Assembly: GCA_903916135.1 (NCBI GenBank)
Contig: CAIWVT010000415.1
Coordinates: 1-11,191 of the forward strand
DNA length: 11,191 nt
Direction of reading: 5' to 3'
DNA from: an uncultured bacterium
GTDB lineage: Bacteria > Bacteroidota > Bacteroidia > Bacteroidales > CAIWKO01
The notes under the pieces are model-generated. The model had not been told where the DNA came from, made no database searches, and worked only from the letters and a program-made list of their open reading frames with translations. Within the stretch, counting starts at the first letter, position 1; each line of letters opens with the position of its first letter. Shown here piece after piece: positions 1 through 7,015 of this stretch. Made by a program: the position numbers and the translations under genes.

Positions 1-1
1 A

Positions 2-217
2 GGAAAAAAAGTGATGGTTGGAAACAACGTGTCGCACTCAAACATCAAAACAAAACGGACTTTTGTTCCGAATCTGCAAACAAAAAGATTCTTCATACCC
101 GAAGAAAACAAATGGATTACCCTGAAAGTTTGTGTTGCGGCTCTACGTACCATAGATAAAAATGGTATTAGTGCAACTATGAAAAAAGCCCGCGCAAAAG
201 GCTTCCTAACGAAATAA
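2..217 (+). CDS. rpmB: 50S ribosomal protein L28, 5'-truncated by the window edge
   Basis: This is a structural protein of the large ribosomal subunit. The visible 71 codons show the L28 hallmark near the start (KKVMVGNNVSHSNIKTKR), then a PNLQTKRFFIPEENKW segment and a C-terminal segment with LRTIDKNGI and KKARAKG, as in Bacteroidota L28. The frame stays open to the window edge, reading GKKV before the GTG at 11 and the ATG at 14. Those two codons are therefore internal, and the true start, probably about nine codons further up, lies outside the window. The stop is TAA at 215-217. In many Bacteroidota rpmB is followed by rpmG and a small DUF4295 gene (from memory). Here a terminator follows 23 bp after the stop and neither gene is present. 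The identification is firm; only the N-terminus is missing. Confidence 0.96.
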   Translation, partial: GKKVMVGNNVSHSNIKTKRTFVPNLQTKRFFIPEENKWITLKVCVAALRTIDKNGISATMKKARAKGFLTK

Positions 218-240
218 AAGTTTTGTTATAAAATTATTCA

Positions 241-270
241 TGCTGTTACACATGGTGTAGCAGCATTTTT
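241..270 (+). terminator. Rho-independent terminator of rpmB
   Basis: The arm TGCTGTTACAC (241-251) pairs with GTGTAGCAGCA (255-265) as an 11-bp stem with one G-U pair and an ATG triloop. Five T residues (266-270) and a further T-rich tract follow at once. It lies 23 bp after the rpmB stop on the same strand, so it should end the rpmB transcript and separate it from the envelope genes downstream. Confidence 0.9.
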
Positions 271-382
271 ATTTTATTTCTGTCGGAATTAAAATAATTT
301 TCTACATAAGGCGTTTATTTTTCTAAAAATAACCTTTACTATAAATTTATTATTCGGATTTTTGCTGAACAAATACCTTAAA

Positions 383-1042
383 ATGCGCAAAAAGCTTTTT
401 TTAATTCCTATCCAGATATTCATATTCATTCTGTGTCTTTTTTCCTTAAAGGCTTCAGCTCAGCTTTCTGATTCTACCCTGATTCAGTTTTCGGGTGTGG
501 TTGTTTCTGCCGACAGCTTAAAACCTATTCCATTCGTAAATATTTTCATTAAAGATTCCTGGCGTGGAACCATCACAGATTTGTATGGCTTCTTTTCGTT
601 TGTGGCACACAAGAACGATGTCGTCGTTTTTAATGCTTTGGGATGCAAAACCACCTATTATCGAATTCCCGACACCATTAGGTCGAGCCGGTATTCATTG
701 ATTCAGGTAATGAGCGCCGATACACTTATCATGAATGAAACCGTGATATACCCATGGCCCACCTACGAACAGTTTAAGCAAGCCTTTGTTGACCTACAGA
801 TAAAAGATGATGAATTGGCACGTGCCGATAAAAATATCGCAGAAATTAAGAAACGTATCCGATTGGATGTTGGCGGCATGGATGCCTCAATGAATTTTAG
901 GAATGCCATCGGCAATCACATAAATCAATTATATACCGCAGGACAATATCCGGTCAACAATCTATTAAGTCCGGTGGCTTGGGCACAGTTTATCAAAGCA
1001 TGGAAAGACGGCAAGTTTAAGAATAAAAAGCAAGAGGAATAA
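383..1042 (+). CDS. Exported carboxypeptidase-regulatory-like domain protein (219 aa)
   Basis: Function is not known in detail. I chose the ATG at 383 because it gives a clean signal peptide (basic MRKK, hydrophobic stretch ~5-22, cleavage near ASA|Q at 26/27). An in-frame TTG at 362 would only add seven residues. Residues ~36-118 form a CarboxypepD_reg-like (beta-sandwich) domain: FSGVVVSADSLKPIPFVNIFI, a G-T-TD-YG-F turn, and a hydrophobic strand ending in a conserved-looking ALGCKTTYY. After it comes NETVIYPWPTYEQFKQAF (118-135), a charged helix (~140-162) and a tail with AGQYPVNNLLSPVAWAQFIKAW (~186-207). I recall this arrangement from unnamed Bacteroidota proteins. The stop lies 8 bp before the TonB-dependent receptor, so the two are probably co-transcribed and the product may work in the periplasm or at the outer membrane with the receptor. 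The partnership is inferred from position only. No convincing Shine-Dalgarno site or promoter was identified upstream. Confidence 0.85.
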   Translation: MRKKLFLIPIQIFIFILCLFSLKASAQLSDSTLIQFSGVVVSADSLKPIPFVNIFIKDSWRGTITDLYGFFSFVAHKNDVVVFNALGCKTTYYRIPDTIRSSRYSLIQVMSADTLIMNETVIYPWPTYEQFKQAFVDLQIKDDELARADKNIAEIKKRIRLDVGGMDASMNFRNAIGNHINQLYTAGQYPVNNLLSPVAWAQFIKAWKDGKFKNKKQEE

Positions 1043-1050
1043 GCAATCCT

Positions 1051-3585
1051 ATGAAAAAACACCTCTTCTGCATACTATTTCTTATTTTGGGATTCCAAGC
1101 ATTTTCGCAGGAAAAAGCAAGCATTTACGGGCATGTTACCAACGAGAAACTCGCAGCATTGGAATACGTGAATGTAACAATTCAAGGAACAACGGTAGGT
1201 ACGACTACGGACAAGAACGGAAACTATCAACTTACAGTTCCTGCTAATCAAGATATCATTGTAGGATTTTCGTTTATCGGTTATCAAAAAGTTACACATA
1301 CTATTATATTAACGCCCGGCGAAAAGAAACAAATGAATCAAATAATAGTTTCTATTTCGACTACTATTCCTACATTTGAATTTATTGCGAAAGACGAACG
1401 AGCCGTTATCACCCGCATTGATATCAAACAAGCAGATTTTATTCCATCCACATCAGGAAGTGGTATTGAAGAGTTGGTGAAGAAAACGAGTTTGGGGGTC
1501 TATTCCAACAATGAGCTTAGTTCTCAATATAGCGTTAGAGGTGGCAATTTTGATGAGAACTTGGTATATGTGAACGATGTGGAGATATATCGCCCCTTGT
1601 TGCAACGTTCGGGACAGCAGGAAGGTTTGAGTTTCGCTAATTCGGATTTAACCTCCGGCGTTTTGTTTTCTTCAGGTGGATTTGATGCGAAATATGGCGA
1701 CAAGATGTCGTCCGTTTTGGATATTCAATATAAAAAACCTAAAAAGTTGGCAGGTTCGGTAATGCTGAGTTTGCTGGGAGCTTCGGCGCATTTGGAAGCA
1801 GCTTCGAAGAATGAAAAGTTCACCTTCTTGTTTGGTATCCGTCAGAAATCAAATCAATATGTGCTGAACGCTTTGCAAACAAAAGGTCAATACAAACCCT
1901 CTTTTACCGATGTGCAGTTATATACCACCTATCAGATAAGCAAAAAACTTGAGGTGAGTTTCTTGGGAAATTATTCCCGTAACAAATATTTGGTGATTCC
2001 CGAATCGCGAGAAACGCAGTTTGGCACCGTGCAAGAATCCTACGCCTTGAAGATATTCTTCGAAGGAGAAGAGTTGGACAAAATCAACACTTATTTGGGT
2101 GCGCTTACCTTTACGTATAAGCCGACGGATAATTTGTTTGTGAAATGGATCAGTTCAGGATATCAAACCCACGAAACGCAACGCTATGATATCAATGGGC
2201 AGTATTTAATCGGACGCTTGGAAGCCGACTTCGGCAAGGCAGATTTTGGCGATATGAAAGAGATTTTAGGCGTTGGCACCCATTTTCAACATGCGCGCGA
2301 TGAGTTGTATGCCACGGTGATGAGTACGGAATTGAAAGGCGGATATACCAAAAAGAGAAGCTATCTGCAATTTGGATTGAAATATCAACACGAAATCATT
2401 GAAGATAATTTGAAAGAATGGGAGATGATAGATTCATCAGGCTTCACCATTCCGCATCAGCAGGATTCTGTTGGCTACACCAATCCGGGATTGCAAGGCG
2501 AAAATCCGATTCTTTTGCAAGATGTGGTTAAACGCAAGAACTATGTGCAAAGCAATCGCATCAACGCTTTTCTGCAAAACACTTGGACCTTTGATATTGA
2601 TAGTGCCGAACTCGCCCTCACTGTTGGCGCAAGAGCTACTTATTGGGATTTGAATAATGAATTATGCGTAAGTCCACGTTTGACGCTTTCGTATAAACCG
2701 CATTGGAAACGCGATATTGTGTTCCGATTTTCGAGCGGGATGTATTATCAGCCGCCATTCTATAAGGAGATGAAGGGTTTTGATGGGGTGATTAATACCA
2801 ATGTGAAAGCTCAGCAATCCATACATTTTTTGGTGGGTTCGGATTGGAATTTCAAACTGTGGAACCGTCCGTTTAAGTTTGTTGCGGAAGCATATTATAA
2901 AATACTCGACCATCTGAATCCCTACGAAATAGATAACGTGAAAATTCAATATTTTGCGAATAACAACGGCAAAGGATATGCCGCAGGCTTGGATATGAAA
3001 ATCAATGGGGAGTTTGTGAAAGGCGATGAGTCGTGGTTGGGAATTTCGTTGATGCAGACACGCGAGAAGATTGAAGGGGAATCGTACATGAGCTATTATG
3101 ATAAGAACGGGAATTTGATACAAGCCGGCTATACCCAAAATGCTGTGATAGCCGACAGTGTGCGCCACGAAACAGGCTATGTGCCCCGCCCTACCGACCA
3201 ATTGCTGAATGTGAATGTGTTTTTCCAAGACCATTTCCCCCGTTGGCCCACCTTCAAAATCCATTTGAATTTGGTGTATTCAAGTCCGCTGCCTTTCGGT
3301 CCGCCCGAACATAAACGCTATTTAGATACGCTGCGGATGCCTTCCTATTTCAGGGTGGATATAGGTTTCTCGAAATCTATTATTGACGAAAGCTCTATCT
3401 TATCCAAGAAGAATCCTTTCCATTTTATCAAATCCTTGTGGATTTCGGGCGAGGTGTTTAACCTGTTCGGGCGCCTGAACACGATTTCATATCTCTGGAT
3501 AAAAGATGTGAACAACAGGCAATATGCGGTGCCGAATGAGTTGACGAATCGCTTGTTTAATATTAAGTTGGTGGCTAAGTTCTGA
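1051..3585 (+). CDS. TonB-dependent outer-membrane receptor with N-terminal carboxypeptidase-regulatory-like domain (844 aa)
   Basis: This is an outer-membrane beta-barrel transporter powered by TonB/ExbBD; the substrate cannot be told from sequence. The signal peptide is residues 1-19 (AFS|Q). A carboxypeptidase-regulatory-like domain follows at ~24-105, with IYGHVTNEKLAALEYVNVTI, GTTTDKNGNYQL and FSFIGYQK. The plug domain is at ~132-228, with SSQYSVRGGNFDENLVYVND from 157 and GGFDAKYGDKMSSVLDI from 209. The rest is a ~600-residue barrel rich in alternating aromatic strands, ending in NIKLVAKF with the terminal Phe typical of outer-membrane barrels. The length is normal for the family and no frameshift is seen. 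No SusD-like lipoprotein gene adjoins it, so it is not a classical SusCD pair; its only close neighbour is the small protein upstream. Iron, vitamin or peptide uptake are all possible. The family call is firm, the substrate unknown. Confidence 0.95.
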   Translation: MKKHLFCILFLILGFQAFSQEKASIYGHVTNEKLAALEYVNVTIQGTTVGTTTDKNGNYQLTVPANQDIIVGFSFIGYQKVTHTIILTPGEKKQMNQIIVSISTTIPTFEFIAKDERAVITRIDIKQADFIPSTSGSGIEELVKKTSLGVYSNNELSSQYSVRGGNFDENLVYVNDVEIYRPLLQRSGQQEGLSFANSDLTSGVLFSSGGFDAKYGDKMSSVLDIQYKKPKKLAGSVMLSLLGASAHLEAASKNEKFTFLFGIRQKSNQYVLNALQTKGQYKPSFTDVQLYTTYQISKKLEVSFLGNYSRNKYLVIPESRETQFGTVQESYALKIFFEGEELDKINTYLGALTFTYKPTDNLFVKWISSGYQTHETQRYDINGQYLIGRLEADFGKADFGDMKEILGVGTHFQHARDELYATVMSTELKGGYTKKRSYLQFGLKYQHEIIEDNLKEWEMIDSSGFTIPHQQDSVGYTNPGLQGENPILLQDVVKRKNYVQSNRINAFLQNTWTFDIDSAELALTVGARATYWDLNNELCVSPRLTLSYKPHWKRDIVFRFSSGMYYQPPFYKEMKGFDGVINTNVKAQQSIHFLVGSDWNFKLWNRPFKFVAEAYYKILDHLNPYEIDNVKIQYFANNNGKGYAAGLDMKINGEFVKGDESWLGISLMQTREKIEGESYMSYYDKNGNLIQAGYTQNAVIADSVRHETGYVPRPTDQLLNVNVFFQDHFPRWPTFKIHLNLVYSSPLPFGPPEHKRYLDTLRMPSYFRVDIGFSKSIIDESSILSKKNPFHFIKSLWISGEVFNLFGRLNTISYLWIKDVNNRQYAVPNELTNRLFNIKLVAKF

Positions 3586-3605
3586 GTTCGGGACGAGGAC
3601 AATAT

Positions 3606-3760
3606 TACCACATAGGCACATAGACACATAGGAATTTGTAGGAGTTTTTTGAGGGCACATAGTTTGGAGTTTGGAGTTCGTTTGTTCTGTGAATCTTATT
3701 GAGAGGGGAATTTTACACCGAGACACAAGGAGTTTAGGAGACGCACAGAGAGATTCGTTC
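3606..3760 (+). repeat. Degenerate CACA/GAGA-rich dispersed repeat
   Basis: This non-coding stretch carries ACCACATAGGCACATAGACA near 3607, CACCGAGACACAAGGAG near 3716 and GACGCACAGAGAGATTCG near 3740. Between them is a short tandem TTTGGAGTTTGGAGTT at 3663-3678. From memory, strings of this kind (accaCATAGgCACATAG..., CACAAGGAG...CACAGAGAG) are scattered through intergenic DNA of many Bacteroidota. The region at about 9222-9312 looks like a relative in the opposite orientation. It shows no coding signature, and the minus-strand frames across it are shadows. Confidence 0.55.
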
Positions 3761-3853
3761 ATAGAAATTCTACTTTTTTCCTATTTCCTTTATACCTATT
3801 TTATATAGGCAACAAAATCAATATTCATGACGCTTAAAAAAGTTCGAAAAAGT

Positions 3854-4068
3854 TTGATCGTTTTTGTCAATGGCATCCGAAACCTTTCGGAAGGGGTTGA
3901 TCGTTTTTGTCAATGGCTTCCGAAACCTTTCGGAAGGGGTTGATCGTTTTAGTCAATGGCATCCGAAACCTTTCGGAAGGGGTTGATTGTTTTTGTCAAT
4001 GGCTTCCGAAACCTTTCGGAAGGGGTTGATTGTTTTTGACAAAGGCTTCCGAAACTTTTAGGAATGGT
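3854..4068 (+). repeat. Five tandem copies of a 43-bp palindrome-bearing repeat
   Basis: Units begin with TTGAT at 3854, 3897, 3940, 3983 and 4026, an exact 43-bp period. Each has the layout TTGATCGTTTTTGTCAA, then TGGC(A/T)TCCGAAACC, then TTTCGGAAGGGG. The core TTCCGAAA-CC-TTTCGGAA is an 8-9 bp perfect inverted repeat. Units 1 and 3 carry A instead of T in the left arm, shortening the stem by one pair; units 2 and 4 are perfect, and unit 5 is decayed on its right arm. TTGA and TCAA within each unit can form a second short stem. A further degenerate fragment follows (TTTTTGACAAAGCCATCC, ~4074-4091). The array is intergenic, upstream of the FISUMP gene array. Its role is unknown: an RNA hairpin series, a protein-binding array or a selfish repeat are all possible. 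Confidence 0.93.
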
Positions 4069-4089
4069 TTTTATTTTTGACAAAGCCAT

Positions 4090-4112
4090 CCCGACCAATA
4101 TTGGCGGGCTTT
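4090..4112. other. Short GC-rich hairpin after the 43-bp array
   Basis: CCCG (4090-4093) pairs with CGGG (4105-4108) around the palindrome CCAATATTGG (4095-4104), with one bulged A, and CTTTTC follows. It could be a weak terminator on the + strand for read-through from the receptor operon, or a small REP-like palindrome. The stem is short and the T-tract poor, so the terminator reading is tentative. Confidence 0.35.
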
Positions 4113-4129
4113 TCAGAAAAAACAGCTCC

Positions 4130-4285
4130 TGTTCATCTGAGTTTATAGACGATAAAAAAGAGGTCGGATTAAATTTATTGATATAAAAAGCTATAAAAAA
4201 GTTTATTCCTATCAAAAAATTTTGTACCTTCGCACTCTTAAATTCAAAAAGATTGCCCCTCTCAAGAAATTTAGTTTTTGGTCCG
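4130..4285 (+). promoter_or_regulatory. Promoter and 5' leader of the FISUMP array (copy A)
   Basis: A Bacteroidota-type -7 element, TACCTTCG (4225-4232, compare TAnnTTTG), has a T-rich -33 candidate TTTATT at 4202-4207. Transcription would start just after CGCACTC, giving a leader of about 140 nt before the ATG at 4376. The segment matches 8309-8465 in order and nearly in spacing: TGTTCATCTGAGT (4130), ATTCCTAT (4205), TCGCACTCT (4230), a TTG-CC-TCAAG block (~4253-4265) and AATTTAGT (4268). From ATTCCT to CGCACTC the distance is 26 bp in both copies. No Shine-Dalgarno-like site is visible before the ATG; the leader ends in an A/T-rich run. Confidence 0.6.
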
Positions 4286-4375
4286 AGAAATAAATAAAAG
4301 TGGAGGTCAGAAACCACTTTAAAAAACGAAGCATAATAAAAAAGTTAGATGTTTTAACCGTTAAAAATTTAAACC

Positions 4376-5644
4376 ATGAAAAAAATTACATTTTTATGTT
4401 TGATGATTTTTGCGATAGCAAGAACTCAAGCTCAGGATTATCAAATCAGTTTCGCAGCAACAGGAGCAAGCGCAAGCGTGGATTCTGTTAAAGTGGAAAA
4501 CATCACCCAATGCACAAGTTTAAACATGAGCGGAAGCAATATTTTGCATCTTACGCAATTTGTAGGCATCAATGAATTGAATGTTACTACAGATGATGCC
4601 TTGCAGATAGTTCCAAATCCGATGACAGAAATGTGTACACTTGATTTTTATGCCTCTGAGGAAGGCAACACCATGCTCGAATTATTCGACATAAATGGAA
4701 AAATAATGTTACAGCAGCAGCACTATTTGAAAAAAGGACATCATGCTTTCAGTTTAAGCGGAGTGAATTCCGGTGTTTATTTTCTAAAAATTGAGTCCGA
4801 CAACTACACTTATACTTCAAAAATTATGAGTAGTTGTGTATCAAAAGGAGTTGCGCACTTAAAGCATATTGAAACAGAAGCAAACATTGATAATTCAACT
4901 ACGGGAAAGATGCTGAATTTGAAAAGCAGTAAATCGCTAATAGATATGCAATACAACACCGGTGACCGATTGAAGTTGACAGGCAAATCGGGTAAATATC
5001 GCACGGTGTTTATGCTCGTGCCCAATCAAACACAAAGCGTTACATTCAATTTTATTCCGTGTGCTGATGCTGATAGCAACCACTATGCTGTGGTGCAAAT
5101 AGGCACACAAATCTGGATGGCAGAAAATCTTAAAACCACCAAATATAATAATGGCAACCCGATATCCAATATTACCGACCCATTGGCATGGGGTTCTCTC
5201 ATATCAGGGGCTTATTGCGATTATGATAATACCCCCGGCAATAGCCTTACGTATGGCAGGCTCTACAATTGGTATGCAGTAAATACAGCTATCTTAGCTC
5301 CCATCGGCTGGCATGTGCCTACTGATGCCGAATGGACTACTTTGACAAGCTCTTTATTAGGCGATGCCATTGCAGGTGGCAAATTGAAAATGAATTGTAC
5401 AACGCTATGGCAAAGTCCAAATTCAGGAGCCACCAACGAAAGCGGCTTTACGGCACTTCCGAGTGGCTATCGTTACAGCGATGGGTCGTTCAACAACGTT
5501 GGACTCTACGGCTACTGGTGGAGTTCTACAGAGTTCAGTACAAATAATGCATGGAGCAGGATTATGTACTATCAAACCATCTATGTAAACCCTGGTAACT
5601 ACAGTAAGAGTCAAGGTTTTTCTGTGCGTTGTGTTAGGGGCTAA
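4376..5644 (+). CDS. Exported FISUMP-domain protein with internal T9SS-sorting-like domain, paralogue 1 (422 aa)
   Basis: Biochemical function is unknown. The signal peptide is residues 1-20 (TQAQ|DY). An N-terminal module (~21-72) contains SVDSVKVENITQCTSLNMSG. Residues ~75-152 look like a T9SS type A sorting domain: a PNPMTE motif at 80-85, ELFDINGKIMLQQQ, an NSGVYFLKIES strand, and a final YTSKIM. A linker and small module (~183-228, with TGDRLKLTGKSGKYRTVFML) lead to a FISUMP domain (PF09603-like) at 229-421. That domain shows VVQIGTQIWMAENLKTTKYN, YGRLYNWYAVNT, GWHVPTDAEWTTLT, LWQSPNSGATNESGFTALPS, WWSSTE and the terminal GFSVRCVR. The domain resembles C-type-lectin/FGE-like folds. Cys341 and Cys419 could form a disulfide. 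It is the first of three tandem paralogues and follows the promoter at ~4202-4232. The sorting-like domain is internal, which is unusual for a secretion signal. Confidence 0.92.
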   Translation: MKKITFLCLMIFAIARTQAQDYQISFAATGASASVDSVKVENITQCTSLNMSGSNILHLTQFVGINELNVTTDDALQIVPNPMTEMCTLDFYASEEGNTMLELFDINGKIMLQQQHYLKKGHHAFSLSGVNSGVYFLKIESDNYTYTSKIMSSCVSKGVAHLKHIETEANIDNSTTGKMLNLKSSKSLIDMQYNTGDRLKLTGKSGKYRTVFMLVPNQTQSVTFNFIPCADADSNHYAVVQIGTQIWMAENLKTTKYNNGNPISNITDPLAWGSLISGAYCDYDNTPGNSLTYGRLYNWYAVNTAILAPIGWHVPTDAEWTTLTSSLLGDAIAGGKLKMNCTTLWQSPNSGATNESGFTALPSGYRYSDGSFNNVGLYGYWWSSTEFSTNNAWSRIMYYQTIYVNPGNYSKSQGFSVRCVRG

Positions 5645-5697
5645 TTGGCAATTGGTCTATGCTACTATTTTTATTTATAAACCAAATGAATTGAACC
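5645..5697 (+). other. Conserved 53-bp spacer between FISUMP paralogues 1 and 2
   Basis: This spacer matches the 52-bp spacer at 6964-7015 in its main blocks: CTACTATT, TATTTATAAA and CAAATGAATTGAACC directly before the ATG. It shows no terminator and no purine-rich Shine-Dalgarno site, so the three genes are probably transcribed together. The shared spacers show that the duplicated unit included its upstream region. Confidence 0.7.
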
Positions 5698-6963
5698 ATG
5701 AAAAAAATTACTTTATTATTTTTGATGATTTTTGCGATAGCAAAGACTCAAGCACAGGATTATCAAATCAGTTTCGCAGCAACAGGAGCAAGCGCAAGTG
5801 TGGATTCTGTTAAAGTTGAAAACATCACCCAATGCACAAGTTTAAACATGAGCGGAAGCAATATTTTGCATCTCACACAATTTGTAGGCATAAATGAATT
5901 GAATGTTACAACAGATAATGCATTGCAGATATTTCCGAATCCAATGACAGAAACGTGTACATTTGACTTTTATGCCTCTGAGGAAGGCAACACTATGCTC
6001 GAATTATTCGACATAAATGGAAAAATAATTTTACAGCAACAGCACTATTTTAAAAAAGGACATCATGCCTACAGCTTAAGCGGTGTGAATTCCGGTGTTT
6101 ATTTTCTAAAAATTGAATCCGATAACTACACTTATACTTCAAAAATTATGAGTAGTTGTGCATCAAAAGGAGTTGCGCACTTAAAGCATATAGATACAGC
6201 TCCAAATATTGATAATTCAACTACAGGAAAGATGATGAATCTCAAAAGCAATAAATCGCTAATAAATATGCAATACACCACCGGCGACCGATTGAAGTTG
6301 ACAGGCAAATCGGGTAAATATCGCACGGTGTTTATGCTCGTGCCCAATCAAACACAAACCGTTACTTTCAATTTTATTCCGTGTGCCGATGCCGATAGCA
6401 ATCACTATGCTGTGGTGCAAATAGGCACACAAATCTGGATGGCAGAAAATCTAAAAACTACCAAGTATAATAATGGCAATTCCATTCCCAACATTACAGA
6501 CCCAGTAGCATGGAATGCTCTAACAGGAGCTTATTGCGATTATAATAATACACCCGGCAATAGCCTTACGTATGGCAGACTCTACAATTGGTTTGCAATA
6601 AATACAGCTAATTTAGCTCCAATCGGCTGGCATGTATCTACTGATGCCGAATGGACAGCCTTGTCAAGCTTTTTGTTAGGCGACACCATTGCAGGCGGTA
6701 AATTGAAAATGAATTGCACAACGCTATGGCAAAGTCCAAATACAGGAGCCACCAACGAAAGCGGCTTTTCTGCACTTCCGGGTGGCTATCGTCCCAACGA
6801 TGGAGTGTTTTTCAGCATGGGAAGCATCGGATACTTTTGGACTTCCACAGAGTCTGATATAAACCATGTTTGGGGTCAATTCATGTACTGCCTTGATAGC
6901 ATTCAGCATAAAGACCTCAACTATAAAGCATCGGGTTTTTCAGTACGTTGTTTGAAGAATTAA
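5698..6963 (+). CDS. Exported FISUMP-domain protein with internal T9SS-sorting-like domain, paralogue 2 (421 aa)
   Basis: Its architecture is that of paralogue 1: signal peptide 1-20, sorting-like domain with PNPMTE at 80-85, and a C-terminal FISUMP domain with IGTQIWMAENLKTTKYN, GWHVSTDAEWTAL and terminal GFSVRCLKN. By hand count residues 1-260 differ from paralogue 1 at about 19 positions (~93% identical). The last 58 residues match at only about 23 positions (~40%). The kept framework is YR--DG-F---G--GY-W-STE---N--W---MY, then GFSVRC. One residue is lost near position 275 (SLISG versus ALTG). It starts 53 bp after paralogue 1. There is no frameshift, and synonymous differences are spread along the gene, so the duplication is not brand new. 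Confidence 0.92.
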   Translation: MKKITLLFLMIFAIAKTQAQDYQISFAATGASASVDSVKVENITQCTSLNMSGSNILHLTQFVGINELNVTTDNALQIFPNPMTETCTFDFYASEEGNTMLELFDINGKIILQQQHYFKKGHHAYSLSGVNSGVYFLKIESDNYTYTSKIMSSCASKGVAHLKHIDTAPNIDNSTTGKMMNLKSNKSLINMQYTTGDRLKLTGKSGKYRTVFMLVPNQTQTVTFNFIPCADADSNHYAVVQIGTQIWMAENLKTTKYNNGNSIPNITDPVAWNALTGAYCDYNNTPGNSLTYGRLYNWFAINTANLAPIGWHVSTDAEWTALSSFLLGDTIAGGKLKMNCTTLWQSPNTGATNESGFSALPGGYRPNDGVFFSMGSIGYFWTSTESDINHVWGQFMYCLDSIQHKDLNYKASGFSVRCLKN

Positions 6964-7015
6964 TTGATAATTTGCCCATTCTACTATTATATTTATAAAT
7001 CAAATGAATTGAACC
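6964..7015 (+). other. Conserved 52-bp spacer between FISUMP paralogues 2 and 3
   Basis: This spacer is homologous to 5645-5697 and ends in the same CAAATGAATTGAACC before the ATG. No terminator or separate promoter is evident. Confidence 0.7.

Noticed and set aside
362..382. TTG at 362 as the start of the small carboxypeptidase-regulatory-like protein
   Set aside because: It adds LNKYLK-type residues before a complete signal peptide that begins naturally at the ATG at 383.
2662..3264. A 200-codon minus-strand open frame inside the receptor gene
   Set aside because: It is antisense to the beta-barrel of a clearly coding gene, with no recognisable domain. The same applies to the minus-strand frame at 10377-10883 within the malic enzyme.
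3854..4068. CRISPR array
   Set aside because: The 43-bp units are directly adjacent with no unique spacers, and no cas gene is near.
4230..4300. A tRNA or other structured RNA gene in the leader before the array
   Set aside because: The TTGCCC and TCAAG blocks loosely recall tRNA parts, but no acceptor, D, anticodon and T-arm set can be folded.
3949..4317. A 122-codon minus-strand open frame over the 43-bp repeats
   Set aside because: It runs through the tandem repeat, whose 43-bp period shifts frame every unit, and through the promoter/leader. It shows no start context, domain or conserved pattern, so it is a chance frame.
4300..4491. Short + strand frames overlapping the starts of FISUMP paralogues 1 and 2 (also 5631-5813)
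   Set aside because: They arise because the duplicated 5' ends give the same alternative-frame translation twice. Their similarity to each other reflects the tandem duplication, not coding selection.
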